Shown: positions 49,225-58,332 of the stretch, piece after piece | Numbering within the stretch: position 1 is the stretch's first letter | Layout of the letters: each line of letters starts with the position of its first letter | From: Couchioplanes caeruleus | GTDB taxonomy: Bacteria > Actinomycetota > Actinomycetes > Mycobacteriales > Micromonosporaceae | Length of the DNA: 64,000 nucleotides | Direction of reading: 5' to 3' | Assembly: GCF_023499255.1 (NCBI RefSeq) | Contig: NZ_CP092183.1 | Span: 6,010,501-6,074,500 of the forward strand | Translations under genes and position numbers: made by a program | Notes under the pieces: model-generated | What the model was told of the DNA's origin: nothing | Database searches by the model: none | The model's input: only the letters and a program-made list of their open reading frames with translations

Positions 49225-49872
49225 TCAGTTGCCGGCCAGGCCGGTGCGGTACGCGTACACCACGGCCTGGACGCGGGTCTTCAGTCCGAGCTTCATGAGG
49301 ATGCGCGACAGGTGCGTCTTGACGGTCGCCTCCCCCAGGTACATCCGCGCGGCGATCTCGGCGTTGGTCAGCCCCTCGGCGAGCAGCCGCAGCACCTCCC
49401 GTTCGCGGGGCGTGAGCTGGTCGAGCGCCGGCCCGGGCGGGACCGGCGGCTCCTGGCCGGCGAACGCGGCGATCACGCGCAGGGTGACGGCCGGATCGAG
49501 CAGGCCCTTGCCGGCCGCGACCGTGCGGACCGCCTCGACCAGCTGCTCCGGCGGTGCCACCTTGAGCAGGAAGCCGCTCACCCCGGCGCGCAGCGCGGCC
49601 GCCACGTGCTCGTCCTCGTCGAAGGTGGTGAGGATGACGACCTTGCTGTCCGGATACTCGGCGCAGATCCGACGGGCCGCGGTGAGGCCGTCCATCCGGG
49701 CCATCCGGACGTCCATCAGCACGACGTCGGGGCGCAACCGCTCGACCAGGCCGGCCGCCTCGTCGCCGTCCGCGGCCTCGCCCACCACCTCGATGTCGTC
49801 CTCGCCGCTGAGCACCATCCGCAGCCCGACCCGGATCATCGCCTCGTCGTCGACGAGCGCCACCCGGATCAC
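49225..49872 (-). CDS. NarL/LuxR-type response regulator
   Basis: This 215-residue regulator has a receiver domain with DD (8-9), phosphorylation site D54 and the conserved Lys in FLLKVAPPE, followed by a LuxR-type helix-turn-helix (LTPREREVLRLLAEGLTNAEIAARMYLGEATVKTHLSRILMKLGL). The GTG at 49872 overlaps the kinase stop (GTGA). It is the output partner of the histidine kinase and probably acts on the divergent membrane-protein gene. Confidence 0.95.
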   Translation of the reverse strand: MIRVALVDDEAMIRVGLRMVLSGEDDIEVVGEAADGDEAAGLVERLRPDVVLMDVRMARMDGLTAARRICAEYPDSKVVILTTFDEDEHVAAALRAGVSGFLLKVAPPEQLVEAVRTVAAGKGLLDPAVTLRVIAAFAGQEPPVPPGPALDQLTPREREVLRLLAEGLTNAEIAARMYLGEATVKTHLSRILMKLGLKTRVQAVVYAYRTGLAGN

Positions 49873-51011
49873 GCCGCCACCCCGGTCAGCGGGAATGTCG
49901 CCCGGACCGCGAAGCCGCCGTCCGGCTCGGGCCCGGCGCGCAGCGAGCCGCGGAACAGCGACACCCGTTCGCGCATGCCGACCAGCCCGTGGCCGCCCCG
50001 GCCCGGCTCCTCGGCGGGCGCGGTGCCCGGATCGTTCACCACGCTCAGCGACACCTGCCCGGGGGCGTACGCGATCCGCACCCGCGTGGGCACCGGCCCG
50101 CTGTGGCGCAGCACGTTCGTCAGCGCCTCCTGCAGCACCCGGTACGCCGAGGCGTCCAGCAGCCGGGGCACGCCGGAGCGCTCGCCCGCCACCTCCAGCT
50201 CGACCGGGAGGCCGGCCGCCCGTACCTCGCCGACCAGGTCCGCGGCCCGCCCGAGCGACGGCTCCGGGGCCGGCGTGCCCGCGGCCCGCTCGCGCAGGAT
50301 GCCGACCAGCCCGCGCATCTCCTCCACCGACTGCCGGCCGAGCCGTTCCAGGTTGTGCACGATCTCGCGGTGCTCCGGGTCGTCGAGCATCCGGCGCAGC
50401 CCGCCGAGCTGCAGGGTCATCACGCTCACCGAGTGCGCGACCGCGTCGTGCACCTCACGGGCGATGCGGGTGCGCTCGGAGGCCACCGCGGCGTGCGCGT
50501 TGCGTTCCCGCTCGGCGTCCAGGGCCGCCGCGAGCCGGGTCAGCTCGGCCGCCCGCTCACCGTTGATCCGGCTCTGCAGGCCGAGCGCCCAGCCGGGCAG
50601 CAGGATGGCCGGCTGGAAGATCGCCTCCCAGACCGACTGGCCGGCCAGCAGCGACGTCACGACCCCGGCGGCCATGGCCGCGGCCAGCGCGATGCCGGAC
50701 CGCCGCGGCGGCAGCCGCCAGCCGGACCAGGCGGTGACCCCGATCAGCCCGATCAGCCCGGCGCCGCCGATGTCCGGCGCGCCGACCAGCAGGCCCAGCG
50801 GGAAACAGGCGGCGGCGATCAGCGCCCCCGCGAGCGGGAGCCGGGCGGCCAGCACGATCCCCGCGCCGAGCAGCAGCCCGGGCACCAGCACCGCCGCCCG
50901 GTGCGCGGCGAAGGCGTCGTCGAGGCCGACCTCGGCGATCGCCAGGAGGCCGACGGCCGGGCCGAGGACCAGCGGCACGACGCGCGGGTCGCGCCATCTC
51001 AGAGGGGTCAC
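49869..51011 (-). CDS. Sensor histidine kinase (HisKA_3 type)
   Basis: This 380-residue kinase has four to five N-terminal membrane helices with almost no extracellular loop (residues 10-140). A dimerisation helix follows with the phosphoryl-accepting His188 in REVHDAVAHS, then an ATP-binding domain (LQEALTNVLRHSG, GRGGHGLVGMRERV). The lack of an extracellular domain suggests it senses membrane state. GTG start at 51011. It is co-translated with the response regulator. Confidence 0.93.
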   Translation of the reverse strand: MTPLRWRDPRVVPLVLGPAVGLLAIAEVGLDDAFAAHRAAVLVPGLLLGAGIVLAARLPLAGALIAAACFPLGLLVGAPDIGGAGLIGLIGVTAWSGWRLPPRRSGIALAAAMAAGVVTSLLAGQSVWEAIFQPAILLPGWALGLQSRINGERAAELTRLAAALDAERERNAHAAVASERTRIAREVHDAVAHSVSVMTLQLGGLRRMLDDPEHREIVHNLERLGRQSVEEMRGLVGILRERAAGTPAPEPSLGRAADLVGEVRAAGLPVELEVAGERSGVPRLLDASAYRVLQEALTNVLRHSGPVPTRVRIAYAPGQVSLSVVNDPGTAPAEEPGRGGHGLVGMRERVSLFRGSLRAGPEPDGGFAVRATFPLTGVAA

Positions 51012-51189
51012 GCCTGCCGATCGTACGGACGCCGAGGGGCCGCCGAGTCCGCCTAACGACGGACCCCGCCGGTAGCCGGTTCGGGGGAACGAGCAGCTCA
51101 GGGACGGTACGCGGCGGCGGACGCGGCGGCGGCGCCCGGATCGGCAAGGTGGTCCTCGTCAACCACGGCACCACGAACGGAGCACCGCA

Positions 51190-51882
51190 GTGACCACCAC
51201 CGTCCAGCCCCAGCCCCAGGCGCTCGCCGCGACCGACGGTTCCGTCCGGACCCGCAGGTTCCTCCACCGGGCCGCCGGCGCCCTCCTGGTGGCCGGCCCC
51301 GTGCTGACCTTCGCCGGCATGGTGACCAGCCCGCACCAGGACGGCCCCGCGACCGCGGACTACATCGCCTCCCTGGCCCGCGACACCACCCAGACCCAGG
51401 TGTCCGCGCTGTTCCTGCACTACTCGAACATGCTGACCGGGGTCGGCCTGCTCGTCGTCCCGCTGCTGGTCCGGGGCGTACGGGGACGCCTGCTCACGCT
51501 GATCGGCACCCTCGCGGCGACGCTGACGATGCTGAACATCTCCGGCGCCGTGAAGGACGACTGGTGGCGCATGGTCCTGGGCCGCACCGCCGGTATGGAC
51601 GTGGCGGTCCGCGTCTCGGACGCCGTCGACGCCAGCTCGCTGCTCTCACCGTGGCGCGACGTCTCGATGCTGGGCTTCCTCGGCCTGCTCCTGCTCTACA
51701 TCGGGCTGGCGCGGGCCGGCGTCGTGGGCTGGTGGGCGACCGGTCTCTACGTAGTCGCGCTGGTCGGGATGTTCACCGTGCCGGTCAGCCTGACGCTGGT
51801 GTACGGCCTGGTCTTCACCGCCCTGTTCGCCCCGCTCGCGGTCGTGGGGATCCGAGCGGCCCGGCGCGCCCGGACGCTGTGA
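51190..51882 (+). CDS. Membrane protein, likely target of the two-component system
   Basis: This 230-residue protein has about five hydrophobic segments (for example AGALLVAGPVLTFAGMV, MLTGVGLLVVPLLV, GFLGLLLLYIGLA). Histidine- and Asp-containing loops (TSPHQDG, LFLHYSN) lie between the first helices. GTG start at 51190. It is divergent from the kinase, so it may be controlled by it. I do not recognise the family. Its last 237 bases lie opposite the open tail of the patatin gene. Confidence 0.72.
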   Translation: MTTTVQPQPQALAATDGSVRTRRFLHRAAGALLVAGPVLTFAGMVTSPHQDGPATADYIASLARDTTQTQVSALFLHYSNMLTGVGLLVVPLLVRGVRGRLLTLIGTLAATLTMLNISGAVKDDWWRMVLGRTAGMDVAVRVSDAVDASSLLSPWRDVSMLGFLGLLLLYIGLARAGVVGWWATGLYVVALVGMFTVPVSLTLVYGLVFTALFAPLAVVGIRAARRARTL

Positions 51883-54800
51883 CGGCCGGTCGCCGGGGGC
51901 CGTGGCGGCGGCCCCCGGCTTCCTGCGCCGCCGCCGGACCGGCGCTACCTTGCCGGCGAGGTCGGCGACGACCGTGAGCGACGGCAACAGCAGCAGGAAG
52001 AGCACGACGGGCCAGGCCCACGGATGGTCCTCGACCGCGCCGACCGCCGCGTCCAGCCCGGAGAACAGCCGGGTACGCAGCCACGGAAGCCACGGCGCGG
52101 CACCCAGCAGCAGGGCGGCGACCAGCGCCAGCGTCCGCAGCGCCCCGGCCGCTCCGGGGCCGAGGCTGAGCGCCAGCACCAGCGCGCCCGTGGTGCAGGC
52201 GACCACGCCGGTCATGCCCAGCAGGGTGATGTCGGTCAGCAGGGCCAGCACCCCGCAGGCCAGCAGGACCAGGCCGGTGAGCACCATCGGGCCCCGCCGG
52301 CCGGAGCTGCGGTCCACGGCCTGGTACGCCGTCCGCGTCACCGCCCGCGCCGTGGCGAACGTCGGCCGCAGCGAGCGCGGCGGTTCGCGCATCCCGGTGC
52401 CGGCCGCCGTGGCCACCGCCGCCGCCCGCGTGGCGGTACGCAGGAACAACGGCGTACGCCGCCGCGCCTCCTCCCGCAGGGTCTCGCCGGCGACCGGGCA
52501 GGAGTCGAGCACCCTGCCGGTCTCCTCCCGCGTGGGCTGCTCCTGGGCGGCCCACGCGTCGAAGTCCTGCAGCCACTGTCCCCGGCCGCCCTCGGCGCGT
52601 ACCTCCGCGGCCACCACGCGCAGCTCCTCCGCGGCGATGTCGGCCTGGAAGATCTCGGCCAGCCACATCGCCAGGCCCGGCAGGCTGGGCGGGACCGGCA
52701 GCGTCTCGTCGTCCAGGAACCGCAGGGCGGCTCGGTGCTCGCCGGGGACCGGCCGGCCGAACGACTCCGCCACCCGGCCGGTGAACGTCTCCGCGCGCCG
52801 GCCCACCGCGACCCCGTCGTTCTCGAGGACCGCCAGGATCCGCCGCGGGTCGAGGAGCAGGTGCACGAGCCAGCCGCAGCCGTCGAGCCGGCCCCACATC
52901 CAGTCGTTGGCGCGCCAGGACCGCTTGTAGAACGCCCCGAAATGGTGCACCTGCAGGCCGGTCAGCTTGCTCGCCGCGGTCGGGTGGCTGGGCGCCAGGT
53001 CGCTGCGGGTGTCGGCGCTGACCTGGATCAGCTCGACGAACTGCTCGACCTCCTGCAGCACGGGCAGCACCGAGCGTACGGCCACGTGCAGGTCCAGCAG
53101 CATCCGTACCGGCTCCGGGCCGCCCAGGACGGCGAGATAGGACTGGATCTCCTCGCCGGCCGCCGCGCGCCGCTGGGACGCGGACGGGCGGGCGCCGTCG
53201 GGGGCGGGCCGGTCCGCCGCCACCGCGTCCCCGGCGAGCCGCCGCAGCCGGCCCGCGACCAGGGTCACCACCCGGGTAAGCACCTGCCACGCCGCGCGCA
53301 GGTCTTCCTCGGACCCCTGCATCCGCGCGTACGCCGTTGCCAGCTCCGCCACGTCGTCCGGCAGGGCCGCCACCGAGCCGTGGCTGGTCGCCGGGCCCAG
53401 GTGCGTCCGTACGAACGGCCCGAGCTGCGTCTGCCGGGTCTCGCTGAGCGGCCGCAGCGCGAGCATGGCCGCGTGCGCGAAGGCCTGCCGGTCGTCGACC
53501 GTTCCGGAGAGCGTGTAGCCCAGCCGGACGAGCCGCAGCACGGTGGCCTTCGCCGCGTCGAACGCAGGCCGGCCGAGGGCCACCGCCGCCTCGACCGCCT
53601 CCGCCTCGGTCCCGGGCGGCCGGGCCGGCCAGCGCGCGGTGACGGCGTCGACGGCCGCGGAGCGCAGGACCTCCATCTGGTCCGTGCCGGGCAGGAACGG
53701 CCCCTCCGCGCCCTCCGGCCACAGCCCGGGAAGCTGCCGGGCGATCTCCGCGAGGAGCGGCGCCACCAGCCAGTTCCCCTGGCGGCGCCGGTAGTCACCC
53801 CAGGCGCCCGGGTCGGTGAGCAGGCCGCCGTCGCCCAGCCGCCCGGCGAGCACCGCGAGGCGCAGGCGGGTGTCGGCCATCGCCCGTACCCGGTCGTTGT
53901 GTTCCTTGATCGCGGCCAGGTCGGCCGCGATGGACTGGTTCATGGTCGCGTTCAGATCCGCCAGCAGGGCCGCGGCCAGGTCCGGCGGCCGGGACCTGCT
54001 GCACTCCGGCGGCGCGGCGGCCGGCACGCTGGACGGTACGACGTACAGCAGGGCGCGGCGGACGTGCCGGTCCCCCTCGCGGTCGAAGATCGTCTGCAGG
54101 ACGGGCGCGATCGGGCGGTTGACGAGCAGCCCGCCGTCCGCCGCCCAGTGCGAGCGGGTCGCGTCCACGTACGGCGCCATGTCCGGGTGCAGGTCGTCCA
54201 GCTCACCCGCGGCACCGCGGCCGACCGGCACGAACGACGGCTCGAAGGCGCCGGGGAAGGAGGCGCTGCTGCGCGCGGCGAGCGCGAGCGGTGCCGCGAT
54301 GTCACCGGCGAGCACGTTCTCGTCGAAGTGGAACAGCGCGTGGTGGTCGGTGTCGCCGATCTGCGTACCGTAATCGTCGGCGAACCGGCCGACCTCCGGC
54401 GACAGCAGCGTGGTCGTGATGAAGACGTCGGTCCGGCGCGGCCCGGGCACCGCCCCCTGGCGGCCCAGGATCGCCCGGATGCCGGAGTTCAGCGCGGTCA
54501 GCATCTGGTCGTCACCCTTGAGCAGCGAGGGCGGCGCGGGCTCGCCGGGGTCGCGCAGCAGCCGGCCGACGTCCCCCGCCTCCAGCCAGATGTCGCGCAG
54601 CGCGCCCAGGCCGAGGCGGCGGGCGCCGGTGAGGCCGAGCAGGGCGGCGTTGATGCCGCCCGCGCTGGTGCCGGCGAGCACGTCCACGCCGGCCTGCACG
54701 TCCATCAGCTCCAGCAGCTGCCGGTAGCGGTCGCGCAGCCGCCGGGCGTGGCCATGCTCCTCGGGCTGCGGCAGCGGATCCCGGGGCAGGCGCAGCGCGC

Positions 54801-55059
54801 CGGCCTGCACCAGCAGGTCCAGCTCGCGCGCGACGCCGCCCATCCACACGGCGAGGCTCACGCCGCCGGTGAAGGCGAGCGCCAGCCGCAGCTCCTGGGT
54901 CGCCAGGGTGGCCGGCCGGGGACCCCCGTCGCCGGCGGTCCCGGCGCGCGCGGTCAGGTCCGGCCGCCGCGCGACGACCTCCTCCGGCGCCGTGGTGATG
55001 CCGGCCTCGGCGGCCGTCGTCTTCGCGGCGGGCGGAACGGGAATGGTGGGAACACTCAC
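51646..55059 (-). CDS. Patatin-like phospholipase with membrane C terminus
   Basis: This lipid hydrolase of about 1,060-1,137 residues has a patatin domain with oxyanion motif FTGGVSLAVWMGG, nucleophile GTSAGG (S132) and the aspartate in ADGGLLVNRP. A long helical middle and two or three membrane helices near residues 940-1040 follow, as in large actinobacterial DUF3376-type patatins. GTG start at 55059 with GGAGG. The last 80 or so residues are low-complexity and lie opposite the real membrane-protein gene. A terminator-like hairpin sits at 51892-51919. The true end is probably near 51900, and a frame error or a real long overlap must be resolved. Confidence 0.82.
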   Translation of the reverse strand: MSVPTIPVPPAAKTTAAEAGITTAPEEVVARRPDLTARAGTAGDGGPRPATLATQELRLALAFTGGVSLAVWMGGVARELDLLVQAGALRLPRDPLPQPEEHGHARRLRDRYRQLLELMDVQAGVDVLAGTSAGGINAALLGLTGARRLGLGALRDIWLEAGDVGRLLRDPGEPAPPSLLKGDDQMLTALNSGIRAILGRQGAVPGPRRTDVFITTTLLSPEVGRFADDYGTQIGDTDHHALFHFDENVLAGDIAAPLALAARSSASFPGAFEPSFVPVGRGAAGELDDLHPDMAPYVDATRSHWAADGGLLVNRPIAPVLQTIFDREGDRHVRRALLYVVPSSVPAAAPPECSRSRPPDLAAALLADLNATMNQSIAADLAAIKEHNDRVRAMADTRLRLAVLAGRLGDGGLLTDPGAWGDYRRRQGNWLVAPLLAEIARQLPGLWPEGAEGPFLPGTDQMEVLRSAAVDAVTARWPARPPGTEAEAVEAAVALGRPAFDAAKATVLRLVRLGYTLSGTVDDRQAFAHAAMLALRPLSETRQTQLGPFVRTHLGPATSHGSVAALPDDVAELATAYARMQGSEEDLRAAWQVLTRVVTLVAGRLRRLAGDAVAADRPAPDGARPSASQRRAAAGEEIQSYLAVLGGPEPVRMLLDLHVAVRSVLPVLQEVEQFVELIQVSADTRSDLAPSHPTAASKLTGLQVHHFGAFYKRSWRANDWMWGRLDGCGWLVHLLLDPRRILAVLENDGVAVGRRAETFTGRVAESFGRPVPGEHRAALRFLDDETLPVPPSLPGLAMWLAEIFQADIAAEELRVVAAEVRAEGGRGQWLQDFDAWAAQEQPTREETGRVLDSCPVAGETLREEARRRTPLFLRTATRAAAVATAAGTGMREPPRSLRPTFATARAVTRTAYQAVDRSSGRRGPMVLTGLVLLACGVLALLTDITLLGMTGVVACTTGALVLALSLGPGAAGALRTLALVAALLLGAAPWLPWLRTRLFSGLDAAVGAVEDHPWAWPVVLFLLLLPSLTVVADLAGKVAPVRRRRRKPGAAATAPGDRPSQRPGAPGRSDPHDRERGEQGGEDQAVHQRQADRHGEHPDQRDYVETGRPPAHDAGPRQPDVEQEQAEEAQHRDVAPR
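51892..51919. terminator. Hairpin between convergent genes
   Basis: GCCGGGGGCC and GGCCCCCGGC are perfect 10-bp arms with an 8-base loop, ten bases after the membrane-protein stop. It lies inside the open frame of the leftward patatin gene, hinting that this gene really ends near here. Confidence 0.72.
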
Positions 55060-55204
55060 AACGCGCCTCCGGCAGTCTGGAGCACTTGGGGAGCCACCAA
55101 GCGGATACGCGCGCCAGGCCGCTGATACGTCCGGGACCGGTTGCGGACAGGTTGATATGCGGCCGACCGCTCACCAGCGGTGCACGGCGGCCGATGGACC
55201 CGGC

Positions 55205-56635
55205 ATGGAACGCATGCCCGCCCGGGCCGTACCCGCGATCGCGGTGGTCACGGGCGTGCCGACGGTGCTCGCGCCGGGGTCCGTGGTGGCCCAGGTGGCG
55301 TACACGGCCGGGTTCTGCGCCGTCGTGGTGCTGGCGTGGCTCGCCGTACGCGCGAGCACCGGCCCGGCCCGGCTCCCGCACGCGCTGATCGCGGGCGCGC
55401 TGACCACGTGGCTCACCGGCGACCTGCTGTACCTGCTGCTCGACTGGACGCTGGGCGGCCTCGGCGACGTCTCCGCCGCCGACGGGCTGTGGGTGCTGGG
55501 CTATCCGCTGCTCGCCGCCGGCCTGCTGGTCACCGTACGGCGGCAGGCGCCCGGCCGGCTGCGCGAGGCGGCGCTGGACGGCCTCGCCATGGCGACCGTG
55601 GTGGGCACCCTGTTCTGGCAGTTCATGATCCTGCCGGCGTTCCGGGACAACGCGCTGTCCCCCGCGGTGGTCGTCACCGCCTTCTACCCCTTCGGCGACG
55701 TGCTGCTCTTCGCCACCGGCGCCATGCTGGTGTTCGCGCCCGGCGGCCGCCGCGGCCCGCTGCGCACCCTGCTCGCCGCGCTGACCATCACCTTCCTCGC
55801 CGACGTGTTCCTCTCCGTCAGCCCGGCCTGGCTGGCCGACCTCGGCGTCGACCGCCTGGACGCGGTGCTGCTGCTGGCCAACGGCCTGTTCGCCGCGGCG
55901 CTGTGGCACCCCGGGATGCGCGACGGCACACCCGTCGCGGCGGACGCCGAACGCCTGCACCCGGCCCGGGTCGTCTTCCTGGGCGTCGCGCTGCTGGCCC
56001 TCCCGGCGCTCGCCGTCACCCGCATCACCGACGACGCGATCGGCCGCAGCACCCTGCTCACCGCGATGGTGCTGCTCACCGTGATCATCCTCGTCCGGTT
56101 CACGCTCGTCGTCCGCGAGCAGGAACGGGCCCGCTCGGCGCTCGCTCACCGGGCCACCCACGACGACCTCACCGGCCTCATCAACCGGCAGGACCTGCAC
56201 GCCCGGCTCGCCGCGGCGCTGGACCGCGGCGACGACGTGCTCGTGCACTTCCTCGACCTGGACGGCTTCAAGGCGATCAACGACCGGTACGGCCACGCCG
56301 CCGGCGACTTCGTGCTCACCGAGGTGGCCCGGCGGCTGCGGCTGCAGGCCCGTACCGGCGACACCGTGGCACGGCTCGGCGGCGACGAGTTCGTCGTGGT
56401 CACCGACTCCGCGGTCGACGCGGCGGCGATGGCGCACCGGCTGCGGGCGGCGGTCGGCGCCCCGATGCCGTTCGACGGCCACGACCTGCACGTCGACGTC
56501 AGCGTGGGCCACGCCCGGGTCGGCCCGCAGTACACCACGTCGGACGACCTGCTGGCCGCCGCGGACACCGAGATGTACCGGGAGAAGGCGGGCCACCGCA
56601 GCCGCCGACGCGACGCCGTCGCACCCCTCGGATAG
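55205..56635 (+). CDS. Diguanylate cyclase (membrane GGDEF protein)
   Basis: This 476-residue protein makes cyclic di-GMP. About eight membrane helices fill residues 10-302, with no large extracellular part. The GGDEF domain follows with substrate motif FLDLDGFKAIND, active site LGGDEF (392-396) and the inhibitory RxxD at 383-386, so product feedback is expected. ATG at 55205; there is no clear ribosome site. It is the only GGDEF gene in the window; the EAL domain of the caspase fusion at 5262-7454 is the only candidate opposing enzyme. Confidence 0.94.
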   Translation: MERMPARAVPAIAVVTGVPTVLAPGSVVAQVAYTAGFCAVVVLAWLAVRASTGPARLPHALIAGALTTWLTGDLLYLLLDWTLGGLGDVSAADGLWVLGYPLLAAGLLVTVRRQAPGRLREAALDGLAMATVVGTLFWQFMILPAFRDNALSPAVVVTAFYPFGDVLLFATGAMLVFAPGGRRGPLRTLLAALTITFLADVFLSVSPAWLADLGVDRLDAVLLLANGLFAAALWHPGMRDGTPVAADAERLHPARVVFLGVALLALPALAVTRITDDAIGRSTLLTAMVLLTVIILVRFTLVVREQERARSALAHRATHDDLTGLINRQDLHARLAAALDRGDDVLVHFLDLDGFKAINDRYGHAAGDFVLTEVARRLRLQARTGDTVARLGGDEFVVVTDSAVDAAAMAHRLRAAVGAPMPFDGHDLHVDVSVGHARVGPQYTTSDDLLAAADTEMYREKAGHRSRRRDAVAPLG

Positions 56636-56665
56636 GGATTCCCTGATCCGCTACCGTGGGCGGCC

Positions 56666-57337
56666 ATGAACGACGCGCCGCGACCCCCCGCCTGGATCGA
56701 CTGGCCCGTCCGGGTGCTCGCCGTCGTCTTCGTGCTCCCCTTCCGCCTGTTGTGGGAGCTGCTGGCCATCATCGGCCGGTTCCTCGCCCGGTACGTGGGA
56801 CGGCCGCTCGCCTGGCTGGGGCACCACCTGATCGTGATCCCGGCGGCGTTCCTGTGGCACTACCTGGTCGCCGTACCGGGGCAGTGGCTGTGGCGGTGGT
56901 TCGTCGTCGTGCCGCTGACCTGGCTGGGGTACTGGGTGCTGGTCGTACCCGGCCGCTGGCTCTGGCAGCGGCGGTGGATCGTGGTGCGGCCGCTGACCTT
57001 CCTCGTCCGGTATCTCCTCGTGATCCCGGCGGGCTGGTTGCTGGCCGTCGTCACGCCCGTCCTGGTGATGGCCGGCAACGCCGTCGCCACGGTGGCGCGC
57101 GGCGTCGCGCGGTGGGTGCTGGTGCCCGGCTGGCGGGGCGCGGGCTGGGTGCTCCGGCAGGTCCACCGGTGGCTGCTGCGACCGGTGGGGCTGGCCGTGC
57201 GATGGGTGTGGCGGCACACGGTCGTGCCCGTGTACCGGACGGTGGCCGCCGCCGGGAGGTGGGTACGCGACGCCGTCCTGCGCCCGGCCGCGGACATGTG
57301 CCGGGCCGTGCTCGTCTCCGTGGGCCTGCGTCGCTGA
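56666..57337 (+). CDS. Trp-rich 12-residue repeat membrane protein
   Basis: This 223-residue, strongly hydrophobic protein has a central region (about 45-130) made of 12-residue repeats. Prolines fall at 47, 59, 71, 83 and 95, then 109 and 121. The unit reads roughly V-V-V-P-x-x-W-L-x-x-W, as in LVAVPGQWLWRW. The C-terminal part is basic with more Trp-Arg pairs. Charges are almost all positive, so it should lie in or along the membrane. I know of no function. ATG at 56666, 31 bases after the diguanylate cyclase, so it may be co-transcribed with it. Confidence 0.75.
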   Translation: MNDAPRPPAWIDWPVRVLAVVFVLPFRLLWELLAIIGRFLARYVGRPLAWLGHHLIVIPAAFLWHYLVAVPGQWLWRWFVVVPLTWLGYWVLVVPGRWLWQRRWIVVRPLTFLVRYLLVIPAGWLLAVVTPVLVMAGNAVATVARGVARWVLVPGWRGAGWVLRQVHRWLLRPVGLAVRWVWRHTVVPVYRTVAAAGRWVRDAVLRPAADMCRAVLVSVGLRR

Positions 57338-57397
57338 CCCCGGCCGCGGCCGATTCGTTCAAGACGGCGGGCCGGCGGCACTTCTAGGGTCGTTCCC

Positions 57398-58273
57398 ATG
57401 AGCGCTGAACGATTCATCATGGCCGAGGCGCGCGTGCTGGAACGCCGCCTGTACGAGACCTGCGTGCTCGGCGCACCGCCGGACGGCGTGGTGGCGGCGC
57501 TGCGGGCGTACCGCAACGGCGACGGCGGCTTCGGGTACGGCCTGGAGCCGGACAAACGCGCCCCGGACAGCCTGCCGCTCGACGTGGAGATCGCCTTGCG
57601 GACGCTCGCCGACGCCGGCGTGACGGCCGCCGACCCGGACACCGCCGGCCTCATCGGCCCTGCCTGTAACTTCCTCGCCGGGGTCGCCGACGAGCGGGGC
57701 GCCGTGTCGCTGGCCGCGCCGGTCATCGAGCGGTATCCGCGGGCCGAGCACATGACGGACTGGACGTACGAGCCCGGGGTCAACCCGACCGCGGGCCTGG
57801 CCGGACTGCTGTACCGCCTCGGCTTCGACCACCCGTGGCGGGAGGCGGCGACCGCGTACTGCTGGGCCGAGCTGGAGGCCGGCACGCTGCCCGACGACGC
57901 GCACGCGCTGTCGGAGGTCCTGGTGTTCCTCGAGCACGTGCCCGACCGCGACCGGGCCGACCGGCATGCCGGCCGGGTCGGCGAGATGCTCCGCAAGACG
58001 GCGATGTTCCACCTCGAGCCCGGCACCCCCGGCTACGGCATGACGCCGCTGCAGATCGCCCCGGAGCCCGCGTCCCGCTGGCGGTCCCTGTTCACCGGCG
58101 AGCAGATCGAGGGGCATCTCGACCAGCTCGTGGCCGATCAGCAGGAGGACGGCGGCTGGCCGATCACCTGGGATCCGCCGAGCACCGCCGCGCGGCTGGA
58201 GTGGCGCGGCATCGTGACCGTGGCGGCGGTGCGCACGCTGGCCGCGTACGGCCGGGCACCCGCCCGGCCGTGA
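57398..58273 (+). CDS. Terpenoid-cyclase-fold protein
   Basis: This 291-residue soluble protein has alpha-helical repeats and two QW-like motifs, NGDGGFGYGLE near the front and QQEDGGWPITW near the end. This is the pattern of the alpha/alpha-toroid of squalene cyclases and prenyltransferases. The DxDD cyclase motif is missing, so enzyme activity is doubtful. ATG at 57398. A perfect terminator follows. Its role is unknown. Confidence 0.7.
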   Translation: MSAERFIMAEARVLERRLYETCVLGAPPDGVVAALRAYRNGDGGFGYGLEPDKRAPDSLPLDVEIALRTLADAGVTAADPDTAGLIGPACNFLAGVADERGAVSLAAPVIERYPRAEHMTDWTYEPGVNPTAGLAGLLYRLGFDHPWREAATAYCWAELEAGTLPDDAHALSEVLVFLEHVPDRDRADRHAGRVGEMLRKTAMFHLEPGTPGYGMTPLQIAPEPASRWRSLFTGEQIEGHLDQLVADQQEDGGWPITWDPPSTAARLEWRGIVTVAAVRTLAAYGRAPARP

Positions 58274-58284
58274 CCACGCACGAA

Positions 58285-58317
58285 GCGGGGCCCGGCGCTC
58301 ACCGCGCCGGGCCCCGC
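58285..58317. terminator. Perfect bidirectional terminator
   Basis: GCGGGGCCCGGCGC and GCGCCGGGCCCCGC form perfect 14-bp arms with a 5-base loop, centred between two convergent stop codons (58273 and 58333). Confidence 0.9.
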
Positions 58318-58332
58318 CGGTGTCCGGGTCGC

